Shown in pieces: positions 50,962-63,336 of a DNA stretch of 64,000 nucleotides. Source of the stretch: Glossina fuscipes (Eukaryota; Arthropoda; Insecta; Diptera; Glossinidae). Position numbers and translations under genes: made by a program. The notes under the pieces were generated by a model, which made no database searches, was not told the DNA's origin, and saw only the letters and a program-made list of their open reading frames with translations. Each line of letters begins with the position of its first letter. The stretch's first letter is position 1. The stretch is taken from the NCBI RefSeq assembly GCF_014805625.2, contig NW_023998414.1:2543046-2607045 (forward strand), in the 5' to 3' direction.

Positions 50962-52067
50962 TTCTTAAATTGTATTTCGCATTTCGCTCATAAATCACAC
51001 ACATTAACACCAGATATCTGTTTCATATTGATTTTGATTTTTTTTTTTTTTTATTTGAAACGAAAAAAACAAATCATTTTTTTCGTATGGTATTTCTGTG
51101 AAAAGTTCAACGCTATGCATTATTCAAAAATGGCATATGAGGTGTCTAGGAAATGATTTCGTTATCATTATTCCATTGTTCGGACAATTGACTCGATGGT
51201 GATGCAATAGGCATAAATATGATTGGCGGCCAATGTGATGATGCCGGACGATCGACATAATTTTTTTTAAATAAATTCCTTTTTTATATTTTATTTAACG
51301 ATATTCCTACGTCTATTCAATCTTGAATAGTTGTGTCTATCGTTAGCCATATGATCTATGAATAGATGGCCTTTTGTTTCTTTTTTAAGTAAATTATAAA
51401 TGATTCGAAATGTTTTGTGGTTTATGTGACCGTAAAATGTTTTTGATTTTTCCCAACTACTACGGTGAACATTTTTATAAAGTATAGAAAATTACTTCCC
51501 CGTAGAACTGGAATTCGTATTGGTAATGTGCAGGCGAAAAGTTCTCTATTTTATTCAATATTTTTCTTAAATATAAATTTTGTAAATACATTTTCAACAT
51601 GTAGCGCCAGTTGATGACTAAGGAGATAGTGGAAATGGAAACTTTCAAGGTTTATATAAATCTAGTTTAAGCAAATAATCATATATATATATATATAGTA
51701 ATTCATACATAGGCACACGTGCACGCATACTAACATGCATACGTAAACGTTACGTATTAAGTAAGAAATAGGAAAAACCGCCCTTAAGTGAAATGAGTTT
51801 TCTTTTTGTATATATGGCTTTCTTTCTAACCTCGTTTTGCTTTTTTATTTTCTTTTAACTCTTCTTCTCAGTTATCTGTTTAATATTTATATTGTTCTAA
51901 CCGAAAGAATAATTATTCAACATAATTGAAGTAATTAAATATTAAGTGATTCGCGCTTTGAAGTGCAACAATATATCTGCGAAAGATGCCTAACAATACA
52001 TCTGTCGTTCTCCGTCTTCTTTGCAAAGCGATTAAATAATAACTTTTTCCAAATATTTTTTAATAGG

Positions 52068-52098
<31 letters not shown>

Positions 52099-52194
52099 TA
52101 TGAAATAATGACGCGTTGATTGCCAGTATTGTCATCAGCTTTTAACAACAACAGCATCATCATCATCACACCGTCAACAACATAAGTCCATTCG
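50962..52194. other. gene-free stretch
   Basis: T-run at 51037-51051, short TA runs at 51680-51697 and 52069-52092. No gene or element recognised. Confidence 0.75.
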
Positions 52195-52306
52195 TTGATT
52201 CATTCATTCATTCATTCATTCATTCATTCATTCTTTCATTCATTCGTTCGTTCGTTCATGCAACTATTCAACTATTCAAGTATTCATGTATTCAAGTATT
52301 CAAGTA
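52195..52306. repeat. (CATT)n tetranucleotide passing into an 8-bp minisatellite
   Basis: About ten CATT units, a few CGTT variants, then from 52261 a run of 8-bp units CAACTATT (twice), CAAGTATT, CATGTATT, CAAGTATT and a partial CAAGTA. Confidence 0.9.
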
Positions 52307-52429
52307 TAAATGCTTTATCGTTTTTTTTGGAATTTCGGTTTTATTGATGCGTCATTATTTGTTGTTCGGTCGCTTGCATCATATCGGTTTGTACTGCGAT
52401 ACTTAATGGTGATGTGCTACGAAAATATG

Positions 52430-52454
52430 GTGGTGGTGGTGGTGGTGGTGGTGG
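52430..52454. repeat. (GGT)n trinucleotide microsatellite
   Basis: About eight GGT units, unusual as a G-rich repeat in this AT-rich window. Confidence 0.95.
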
Positions 52455-52731
52455 CTTCCTGTGTGTGTAATATGTTTAAAATTTCTTAAACCCTACGAGA
52501 TGTAAAGAATAATTTTTCTTCTTCACACCCCGCCATATTTCGTTACATGTAACTTTGTATATGTACATTTTTTGATATGTTATAAGTATATTTCATGCAA
52601 ATTACTTATGTATAAAACAGTGTTGCCATTAACATCATTTCAAAGATTGTAATCAAAATATTTATCAATATACCATAAAATTTAATCATAGATCAGACAT
52701 AAATTCCATTATATAAAAAAAAAATAATAAT

Positions 52732-52734
<3 letters not shown>

Positions 52735-52764
<30 letters not shown>
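52735..52764. repeat. (AT)n microsatellite
   Basis: About 15 AT units. Confidence 0.94.
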
Positions 52765-52772
<8 letters not shown>

Positions 52773-55082
52773 ATATATTGCTTATATCGAATAATTCTAC
52801 TGTATTGTTATCAGTAAGCGTTGTTTTGCTCCTTCGCGAAATTGAAGACACGAATTAATGTAGGAATGTCGGTCCGCTATGCCGTTTACGGTTATTCTTA
52901 GAATATGATCATACTTTCGACAATACGTTCAAAGTTCTCTTTCATTTACAATTTCCAAGAATACGACAGGCTCTTCAAATCGCCAACTTTTGAAGGCTCG
53001 AGTTTTATGTTATATTATTTTTCAACTATACGCTCCTCGGTCATTAGCTTCACGCAATCGATATATTTATTGCCCTTATTTTTTTAATTCGTAGCAAACA
53101 TTATGAAGACTTTTTTGGCTTACACCTTATAGATCTCTCACCCTCACCCAACCATGTACAGTGCTGGTGACTTTTTTCTTTTTTCGATTTTTCCTAAAGA
53201 AGAGAAAAAGCTTGGAATCATTGCAAGTAGTTGTGGAAATATACATCGAGCTGATAGGAAGTTTCAGACTGAATTTTATTGTTAAGTGTTAACGCAGTAT
53301 ATGTATGACTTTTTGTTAATTTCTTCTTCTTCTTCTTCTTCTTCTTCTTCTTCTTGGTAGAGCAAAATATTTGGACACATATTCAGTACAATAGCTTTTT
53401 GAATTTTATTTCGGCTCCCAGCAATATTTCCAAGATTCTTTCAATCCTCTAGAACTTTCTTAGTTTAAGAATTTAATAGATTTTTTCACCCGTGTACTGT
53501 GATCAAAAAACAAGGTGAATTTATTTATAAAATGAGAAAAACTTCATTGGTCTACAGCAACTTCGTCGACTGCAAAACACTCTCCATCCGAAATAATGCA
53601 CTTATCCTAATGCTTCTTTCAATTATCGCAGTAGTCGCGGAATTCATTTTCCAAGATTCGACTCGGGCTTTATATTCTTTATAGGTTCGAAAGGGTGGTT
53701 CGGAGCTCTTTTTCGACCTTGTTGAATAACCAGAAGTTGCTCAATCGACATTTCAAGCCCGTAACGCACAGAATGATTTGCGTTCGCCGAAATCACAGCA
53801 GACCACAGCATAAGCAAGGTGTGTGTAATTGTCAGGTGAAAATTTTCGAGCATTAAATCTTTAAGGGTCTTTCCTTGACGTTAGCAAACGCACATATGGG
53901 TGTGTTAGTGGAATAATATTCGGATGCGAATTGTAAAAGATGTTCACGAATCCACACGATATAAATCGTCCGGAGCGCTGTTTATCTTGAACTCGTTACC
54001 CATTTTCGATGAAGTCTTTGTACTTACACTTGTAAGCTTTTGTTTTTATAATAAAGCATTATTACCGAAGGTCTTCTATAATATCCGCAATTTTTTGCTT
54101 AATAAAATTTATTGCAAATTCTTTCCGCGACAAAGTCGAACATAGTGAAAATCCAAAAAAAACAAAAAATGAACCTTTGTAAGTTTACAAACACACTTGT
54201 AACATTCTGCAGCTGTTGACTGTATAAAACGATGGAACTCTACATAGTAGTCATTGTTAAAGACTGGAGTACTCGCAATCCACAAAGATTCCATAGAACC
54301 CATACCCAGTACCGGCAAAGTTCAAATGAAAAATTCATCTTCAAAAAATAACTAATAGAAAATTGTTTCGCGAGTAGCTCCGAATATACCGCTAGTTAGC
54401 GCTATATTTATTAAAACGGTTAGTTAAACGATTGACATTTTTGCTTCATATATATGAAAAGATACATATATCTAAAAGCTAAGGTCGTTAATGAGAAGTC
54501 AACAATCACTAGGCAAAAGGATGCAAAATTTTCTTTATTACAATAAGCGACGAGCACGACACGTAGTGCCAAAGAGATATATTGCATTATTTTCAAGGTT
54601 AAAGCTTCATTTTGACAATTCGTTTATGCAGATGGCTGTCAAATATATCTTCTACTTAGAGGTAAGCATAAAAATTGATTTAAAAGAAATGTCGATCGAT
54701 TAGTATGTCTTTAGCATTTTAAGAGAGCTTTTATTATTCTCTAATCTCCAGGTCACTCTGTAGGCGTTTTTACTTGCTAAGAACTATTGAGAAGAATTTT
54801 TCTCTTCAGCAATGCAATTGAGACTTTTCTATTGATTGATCAATTATTGATTTTGAGATGTCCGCTAATTCAATACAATGTATATGTCATTCCAAATAAG
54901 AATCATAATTTAGCTAGCACCATGTAGAGTTGTATACAGTGAAGTTTTCTCACTCAGTCGTGGCGAGGTAGAGACGATACTCATAATTATGTCAATTGCT
55001 GCTAGCGAATAGCACTGGTGCCATATATTCTCTCTCTGCCTATGTCTTTACATTCATGTCTCTCTCTCTCTCTAAAATTATT

Positions 55083-55085
<3 letters not shown>
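52765..55085. other. gene-free stretch
   Basis: (CTT)n at 53321-53355 is the only clear repeat. Frames at 53499-53853, 53924-54318 and 54491-54703 lack recognisable motifs. Nothing else seen. Confidence 0.7.
53321..53355. repeat. (CTT)n trinucleotide microsatellite
   Basis: About 11 pure CTT/TTC units. Confidence 0.95.

Positions 55086-55132
<47 letters not shown>
55086..55132. repeat. (TA)n microsatellite, about 23 units
   Basis: The longest pure TA run in the window. Confidence 0.97.
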
Positions 55133-55134
<2 letters not shown>

Positions 55135-55242
55135 GTATGTATGTATATACCACAATCATAAAGTCGTTCATATTGATGAAATGAATTTACTAACTAATAA
55201 GTGTTAAAATTTTATATGAGAGCTACTGTTGAAGCCAAATGT

Positions 55243-55246
55243 GCGA

Positions 55247-55290
<44 letters not shown>
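55243..55290. repeat. (GA)n microsatellite
   Basis: GA units with one ACA interruption at about 55259. Confidence 0.95.
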
Positions 55291-55293
<3 letters not shown>

Positions 55294-55544
55294 TTTTACA
55301 TTGGACTTTTAATTAACCCCGTATTAAAAAAGTAAAGCTTACGCCAATGTCGCGATAGGGAGTCTTCTAAACACTATGCAGTTTCGTTATCGAGAGAAAG
55401 TTGCGTTAAATATAGCTCTTCCATGAGATTAAAATTTACACATTAGTTAGAAGGTATGTGTTACGTTCAGGTATTGAGTTCACTTCCTTCAAAGTTGCGA
55501 TAATTCCTAATAGCTGGTGGCTGTAATGTACATTACATCTCCAC

Positions 55545-55550
<6 letters not shown>

Positions 55551-55581
<31 letters not shown>

Positions 55582-55620
55582 CTTCTCTCTCTCTATTTCT
55601 CCTTCTCTCTCTCTATCACT
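55551..55620. repeat. (CT)n with a duplicated roughly 20-bp unit
   Basis: A pure CT run followed by two near-identical units TTTCTCCTTCTCTCTCTCTA, showing unequal exchange or slippage at a larger scale. Confidence 0.9.
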
Positions 55621-56285
55621 CTTATCAGCTGCTTTATATATTTATCTTCGAGTCTCATAGAATGCATCTTAGTATGTATATGAATTAATTTCCTCCCTAA
55701 GGTTTGGAAAGTTTTTACTTAAACCTAATGTTCTTTCAAATCAGATCCTCGCAGTATTCGTTGCAGTAGATTTGTAAAATTTACAGCATTTTAACAACAC
55801 TGTTGTAAATTTTATATATAATTTACGATTACAAGTATTTCGATGGTATCTTCTCTTTCTTTCTCTCTCTCTCTCTCACTTTCTCACTATGCTTACATTC
55901 GAGTAATCGTACGATTACAACCTGGTTGTTAAGTTGCTGTCTTTACATTCATGGCTATGTAGTGTAGCGCTTGTTTATAATGTCTCGTGGAACGTTAATT
56001 TATAACTATTTTATGCTCGCACTAGAGCCTCTCTCTCTCTCTCTCATTCCGGCATTTAGTTACCTCGCTCTCTTCTTCTTCTTCTTCTGGTACTGTTTTA
56101 TCGTTACAGCTCCCCCCCCCCCCCGCCTTATTTCACATTTTGGTCTATCGTATTAAGCTTTAGTTTGTGTTTTATTTGCTCTTCGTAGCAGCATACGTAT
56201 GTATAAACAATGCTTAACATTTATTTTTACTGCAAGGCATTAATTTATATATATGTACAAATGCATGTATATATAGGATTATATG

Positions 56286-56334
56286 CACACACACACACAC
56301 ACACACACATACACACACAAACAAACAACAAAAC

Positions 56335-56381
<47 letters not shown>
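56286..56381. repeat. (CA)n and (TA)n pair
   Basis: Twelve CA units (56286-56309), a 30-bp ACAC/ACAA spacer, then about 21 TA units (56340-56381). Confidence 0.95.
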
Positions 56382-56383
<2 letters not shown>

Positions 56384-56530
56384 AGTGTTTATGTGTGTAT
56401 GTATATTTGTAAATGCAAAAAGCTCCATATGTATATAAATGAAACAATGCAGTATACACAGTAACATCTTTATTATACACACATAAATTGAATGTTTTAT
56501 AACTTACATGTATGTGCACATATGGATGTG

Positions 56531-56556
56531 CACACGTACACGTACACGTACACATA
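56531..56556. repeat. (CACGTA)n hexamer run
   Basis: About four consecutive CACGTA/CACATA units. Confidence 0.85.
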
Positions 56557-56734
56557 CGTAAACTGCTCTTAAATAATGATGTTTGCCGTTATTGTTCTTT
56601 CGCTGCGCTTGTTCGTCATTGTTGTTGCATTATTGGTGTTGTTGGTGGTGTTTAATCATGTTTAAGTTGGTGAGAGAAATGAAAGGAGAAGAAGGGAACC
56701 TGCAACGCACATCATATTTACATATAATTCTTAA

Positions 56735-56765
<31 letters not shown>

Positions 56766-58800
56766 GTATATATATACATACGCACTCATGCACTTATGCA
56801 CTCATGCATCTATACACACACATACCTATATATGTAGGTAGTTGCAATTTAACTTTTGCTTGCATACTCTGACTTACGTTGGTACTAGTGATGCCTAGTG
56901 CTCCCATATATAAATTTCAAGTGAGCGCAACTGAAGGATTTTTAAGCCTGTTGTCACACTTTTCACACTGTTCACATGATTTCTTTTTCTTTCCATTACT
57001 TATTTTTCATAGTTTAATGCTTGTTTTTTTTTCTATCGTTGTTATTCTTCTTATTGTTGTTGTTGTTGTTATTGTTATTGTCGTGGCTGCAGTTGCTGTC
57101 CTACTTTACATATGTTGGTTAATGTAACCAGTCAAGTAATTCTTATTTTTCTTCTTTTCACCTCTTTACCGGCATTTCCTTTTCGTTAAAATTTTTTAAT
57201 ATTTATTTTCACGTTTTAATGAATGTTTAAATAAGAAAAACATTTTCTCTTTAAATTCATAAAAATGCCAGTCACGTCACGAGTATAATAAATAAAATTA
57301 TTCGTCCACAAAATTAGCCATCCGTTGCTAAATTAAATTTCTGAAGATGGCCCTTATAGCTAATATGCATATAAACGGACATAAATATACGCAACGATTC
57401 GTCAGCGATGGAGATAATGTAGACAATGACGAGAGTGAACATATCTCAAACTTATTTTCATTTTTTTAATTCTTATCAACTTTGCAATAATTGTTCATCA
57501 AATATACATTACAACGATTAGCTTAAAACGTCAACTAATACTAATACAATCCGGTATGATGTCGCGATATTTTATACTCGAGATTATTGCAATTTCTCAG
57601 ACAGAATCGAACCTTAAACGGAAATAAAGAAATTTTATATAAATTTTATTGGCAATGCATTGCGAGATAATGCACTAGAGATGTTCTTTAAAATTTCTAT
57701 AACATTTTTGAACAGTCAAGATACAATTATCCAAGCCGGATCATGACTCGATTAGGACGCGTTGTTATTGCGATCAACTCTGAATAACAACAAAGTTTGG
57801 GAAATAATAGCTCGATCACGTGAAAGATCGTTTATAAAGAAGCTTTTCAATGATCTCATGTCACTGCCAAGCACTGCATTATCATGAATTGCTCAAAAAA
57901 TTTTGAAAAAATTTAATTTTTTTTCTTTCGGGCCTTTTGCCTTTCTGCCTCTCAGCCTGCCTGCCCGAATGAGAAATGTCTTCACGTTCGGTATCGGTGA
58001 ACAATATTAAATCGAATATAATTTCGATTCCAGTAAGCGAAAGTATTCATCGCTTCGGTTATAGGTAGACAATGCCCATTTGAACAGAACTATACATAGA
58101 AAGCATAGAAAGTTCGGAGAAATGTGTTACTGACATATTTGAAAGGCTAAAAACTAAAAACTTAAATATTACGATCTCTACACCACTCTCCCGCTTAGAA
58201 AAAGAATTGAAAGGAAAGTGAAAGTAAGTGGAATGTTGCTATCTTCTTAGGTTTATGTAACTAATCGGTTACACGGGTGTTGTTAATGTCTATCTATAGC
58301 TATTGGTCATAAATAAAACTTTAATTAATTTCATAAGATCTGTTATAATTCCAATGGCCCTTAATGTTTTCATTTTCCTCGTTGAATTCCGATAGTGCAA
58401 GTGTTGTTTGTTTCACATAAACTTTTTTAACTGCTTACCATGTAGTACTAGAAAGTACACCTTATCTTCGCTTTCTAGCCAAATTGAAAAAAAAAGATCT
58501 TTGATTGGTTTGATTGGTGATCCAATATGCTTTAGTAACTATATAGCGTATAGCCAGCCTCTTTGGAAGATTATAGTCATTGGCCGCATTTGGCCTCGAT
58601 CAAATTTCGGATACGCAAGGATTTCTTATTAATAAGCGCGACTCTCTACAATTTGCAATCTGAATAAATGAGATCGGGAAAACACTTACCACACAAGATG
58701 CTTATGCTGGGGAAAATTTAATATTAAATTTTTGCTTACGAGACCTTAACATTTCTCATTTTTAATGGCTGGTCTCATAAATTGTCGTATTTTAATTGAG

Positions 58801-61019
58801 TAGCTGTCACCTTACATATACCATGTCAATGAAAGTGCAGATAATATGAAAGCAACTTGAAGGAAACCTTTTAATTAATTACATAACATTTCAATAATTT
58901 TGATTAAAAGCACGTATAACTTAAATACAGAGTATTTTCACGACCATCACATATATCATGAGAGAAGATCTGCCTGAAATTTCTTTCACTGTAAGTTCGT
59001 TGAAGAGAGCAACAAAAACAAATGAAGATTTGCAACAAAAATACCGCAACGACATCTAGTTATGGTGGCTAGTTTTTAAGAGGTTCATAAGCATGTGATT
59101 TGATAAAGGCAAAGACGCTTGACTTGACTCGTAATAGTCGTTGTGAGAGGGCGGTGAAGAAGAGATGAAAAAGAACATATATATACATATATACATATGC
59201 ACGTGGAGTATTTCTCTTTTAAGCGCTTTATTTTCAGCGCATAATATCGCTTACAACAGTTCTTGTAGCGATCGACTTGATCCCATGAAGTTTTCCTATT
59301 ATCGACACAAGCAAAACCTATAAGCAAGTGATTGGTTAATTTTTTTGTATTCGAGAATTGAGAACGACTTTAGTTGACTTCAATTTATTGGTGCGCATAT
59401 TAAGACATTTAATATGCTTACCTTGAATGCTAAGTAATTTCGTAATGGCATCGGCAGTAGTGGCTGATTGGTTGATTGATTGACTCTTTTGTTTTCGCAC
59501 AAGACCTCAATATCATCTGTGTTTCATATTGATGCCGTGATTCTTGAACAGATTTGCATCATTTTGTCCCATACTGATAAGAAAGACTGCCATTGTCTCG
59601 ATAACATGGTCGAGATTCGTTAATCTCTTTTATGAAATTCCTTTCTAAGTGCGTTCAAAAATAGAATCGCATTAAAAGTGAAAGACAAAATTATTATAAT
59701 GACAATGGCCAGCGGTTTGAAGTTATTGAAAAAGAGAACTAATCACCAGCAAGGTCTTGGGATCAAGTACTGAGGAAGAATCACAGTATTGTCGCCTTAC
59801 AACTAAAGTCACATTTTTTCCCTTGTGAAAGTATTTAGTACTTTTGCAATTAATTTATATTAATTTCCACGAAAATGTAGGCTTCCGGGGGGTTCGATTT
59901 AAGAAAACCCATAGATAGATTTACGATTTTTGTGGCGGAAATGAACGTACGTTGAACCGTAGGTCGTAAATAATTAATTTTGTAAAAAAGCATGAAAGAA
60001 TTCTTCTTCTTCTTCCTTTTGCATATTACCGAAAGAATGGACTACGGGTGCCAATGCAACGTGATTCCATTATTACGATCCAGAGGAGAACGCAGTCTAC
60101 AAGAGATCTTCTTCTTTATCGTCGGAAAGATGATTTTCTTAACTCTTTCTTGTACACCTTTTGGTTCTCTTGTTTATTAGCTATTTATGAAAAAGATAAT
60201 AATTTGGTTTTCAAATCCGATACATATAGAGTGTCTCTAATGTGTCTAACATGCGCTTATTTATCCTGACATCACTAGCGTTGTCGTTGACAAGTCTCAA
60301 ATGCTTATGAAATTCTTTCAAATTCGTGAAATACTTTTCTCTTAGCACCGTTATCCTATGGCCAAATATCGTGCCCATATAGGAACATAAACTGGCCTGA
60401 TGAGACCTTGGAGATAATATTTACTTTTCCCTTGCAAATTTCAAACAAATCCTTCAACTTTAGAGTGACTAACTTAGTCCACGCGTGCTTCCATGTTATC
60501 TTTAGATTGCATTTGTAAGGCATTACGTGATGATACATTTTTTCTTCTATTATTTTCTCTATTTTCACTTTTCTTCCAATAGTCTAGTTCGTATGAGTTC
60601 GGGCTGTGACAGTTCATCACGAATCTTCACAAAGCCCACAGGCTTTACAACAATGCTTTAGAAAAAAAATGTCACATTTTTTGCACGCTAGCCAGCCAAA
60701 CATTATTCAGGGACATTGCTTTTCGCGCGGATTCTTTTGAGTTTTTTTAATTGACCAACCGCTCAGAAGATATTTCCTATGCGTAGAGATACAATGTTGA
60801 CTAACAGAGGTTATATGTAAGCAGAAGTGGAGAAGGGCAGTAGTGTGGATGAACGTTCGACTTAAAAATAGAGAAATCAGGTATCATGATAAAAACCACT
60901 ATTAATAGGATAGCAATACCGAGTCGTGTATCCTCAAAAGCTCTCATTTCTCTACAATCTTCTTGGCCTGGATGTACATATACGTAAGCACTACACAGTC
61001 CACCTTACTCCAATGCTCA
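58801..61019. other. gene-free unique DNA
   Basis: Among the least repetitive parts of the window, with few homopolymers. Frames at 59085-59327, 59992-60269 and 60356-60568 have no motif I know. I see nothing annotatable. Confidence 0.65.
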
Positions 61020-61285
61020 AGGCTATTGAGAATATTGGATGTATTTTCGTCGTCCATGAGCATCTGAGCTATTCGCTGTATACGATGACGGGCCTCCGTC
61101 CACACATGCAAATACTATTCTAATTCTGGCCGGAACGAAATGTTCCTTACAGTCTTTGTCATGTTGCCGAAGGCATTGCACATCTTACAATTAGGCCAAG
61201 TGCCGAAATGATGGTTTCGCCGATAGCAATATGTTCACTCACGCCTTTTGACCTACTTCGGTTTATGTCGAAACGTCCCAACTAT
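61020..61285 (-). pseudogene. LTR-retrotransposon Gag zinc-knuckle fragment (decayed)
   Basis: On the minus strand from 61282 one frame runs VGTFRHKPK, stop, VKRRE, stop, TYCYRRNHHFGTWP, NCKMCNAFGNMTK; after a one-base shift near 61155 it continues KDCKEHF and stays open for about 40 codons. A basic Lys/Arg-rich lead-in followed by two Cys/His clusters is the layout of the nucleocapsid part of Ty3/gypsy-type Gag. In the first knuckle the expected second and last Cys are Arg and Trp; in the second the His is Asn. These losses, two stops and the frameshift show that it is dead. No reverse transcriptase, integrase or LTR was found nearby. Confidence 0.5.
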
Positions 61286-61893
61286 TGTTGTTGTTAAACG
61301 ATTATTCCTCCAAGATCATTCCTAATCATAACTGCAGGGATCTGTTGCTTTCATCTTGCATAGCTTTTCATATTCCGAGCTTCTGTTCTTACAATTAGCA
61401 CTGGATGCATAGAATGTTTGAATTTTTAAAAAAAGGTTTTATCTGACAGATATGTTGGGATTACGTTCCCTTTTCATAATCTCTTAAAAATTTGATATGA
61501 TTTCATTTTCATGTTAGACATTCGATTAATTGAATTGCGGCCATCAAGTCCATTTTAACCATTAAGGAAGAATCATAAAATATTCTATTAACCTTTAGTC
61601 CAGGACATATTAGTTACAGTTCGGTTAAAAAATTTACATAAGAAAAAGCTCTACTAAATTGATAGTGTTTTGTGTTAAACTGTACCTATGAGAGAGAAGC
61701 ACTTTACAGCAAATGAAAGCTAACGACGAAATATATGATAGACACGAAAAGAAGATAACCACAATGTAGTTTTGGTGTTTCTGGTAAAACAATAAAATAT
61801 TTAAACACTCGTTTGTTCCTACGGAGGCGATAAAAATCAGTAAATTATTTTTAAAATTATTTAAAATGAAAATTTATTAAATATCTCCTTATA
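61286..61893. other. unique DNA, possibly upstream part of the Gag remnant
   Basis: The sequence just beyond the Gag fragment (61286-61420) may be its amino-terminal side, but no motif supports it. The rest is AT-rich and unrecognised. Confidence 0.5.
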
Positions 61894-62055
61894 CCCTACA
61901 CCAATTGCAGGACATGGGTGTATTAAGTTTATACGGATGGTGGAACAGATTAGCCAGCCAGAAGGGCTTTGACGTCGAGACACCTTTTATTACACTGTTC
62001 GCCATGTAGAGTCACTTAAACTTGTCTGTCCGCCTGTTCGTCTAACTATCTTGTT
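61894..62055 (+). mobile_element. interspersed element, type B copy 4
   Basis: Starts TATACCCTACACCAATTGCA, then GGGTGTATTAAGTTTATACG, CCAGAAGGGCTTTGACG, and a GTCTGTCCGCCTGTTCGTCT tract at about 62024. This is the best-preserved 5' end of type B and ties the TATACCC start to the GTCY tail. Confidence 0.65.
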
Positions 62056-63336
62056 TTCATCTGTTAATATATTTAATAAAAAAAAACAAAAAACAATAAA
62101 TTGTTTTATATAAAAGAGAAGAAAATAACGTAGAAAGTCGATGGATAAACTATTTATTGCTGCTCTGTTTGAGTGTGAGTGGGATTAATTGGGACCAGAA
62201 AGAAAAAGGGGCTACATATAAGAACAAAAAAAAAAAAAAAAGAGAAAAAAAGAAGCAAACTACTTCAATACGTTGGACAAAGTATGATATGTACGTACAT
62301 GCATGGATGTTGCAACTTTGTACGCCAATGATCATGATACAGAAAAATATAGCGCTAGATATATATATGCACAGTAGAAATTCTTTATTCGCGGGATATA
62401 TGTGCCGCGAATACAGGAAACCGTAAATACAGAATGGTAATTGGATACCTATGGGAAGCCTTTTATTATTATTATGTATGTACTTATTAGATCCACGAAT
62501 AAAGAAATATATAGACGCGAATATCGGAATTTTCTTAAATTATTTTTTTAATCCGCGAATAGTGACAACGCGAATGAACGAAAAGCTAATAAAGAGCTTT
62601 TACTGCATATCAATGACAATAACGATTAGTAACAAGGACAACATCATCATCAGTTCAAACATCAATTTTATCTAAAAGTAGTAATCGTACGACCTATCTT
62701 ATCACCTTTCGTTTGATTATCTCACACTATTATATTATATAATTAAAAATTTAATAACCTAATTAAATTATTTAAACGATAGTATGATGTTGTCTGCCTA
62801 GCCAATTGTTATTGTTGTTGCATCGAAGGGTAAGTCAAAGAAAGAAAATATAAATTCGCACAGTTTACGCGCTTTCCAGCGAAATTCGAGGCGGATAAAC
62901 AATTTGCATTATTATTATGACACACACACACATACACACACACACATTCAAACACAAACTCTAACAAGCATTGAGAAACCAATCATAAAAATTGTTATAC
63001 TCATAAACACATTTCATTTCAGTTTAATGCGTGTTGCGTCGAGGTTCTCCAAATTCCCTAAGAGCGGGCAATTCACTCTCAGTTGTAGAGAAGCGTAGCG
63101 TTGTATATTAATAGGTTATTGTCTCGAAGGTTACCTAGATTTTTATTCTGATCTAGCTTAGCTGGGATTATAAGGAAATAAATAAATAAATAAATAAATA
63201 AAACGCATATATGTTTGTCGTAAGTTGGGAGTTCGCCTACTAGTTCTTCCTTAGGTACACAGTTCGTTCTTCATAAAAAAAAAGAAGGTAAAACAACATC
63301 TATCGAAGATGTCAGCATCCTGAGTTATTTACAAAT
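62056..63336. other. gene-free stretch
   Basis: A-run at about 62226-62241, (CA)n at 62920-62946, (AAAT)n at 63172-63203. No coding region recognised. Confidence 0.75.
63172..63203. repeat. (AAAT)n tetranucleotide run
   Basis: About seven AAAT units. Confidence 0.9.

Larger units (their letters stand above)
55621..58800. other. gene-free stretch with microsatellites
   Basis: CT runs at 55860-55877 and 56030-56044, C13 at 56112-56124, (CA)n at 56286-56309, (TA)n at 56340-56381, a CACGTA hexamer run at 56531-56556, (TA)n at 56737-56760 and GTT runs at about 57055-57085. A CTGCCTCTCAGCCTGCCTGC patch at 57945 faintly recalls the GTCY tract of the interspersed elements. No gene recognised. Confidence 0.75.
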
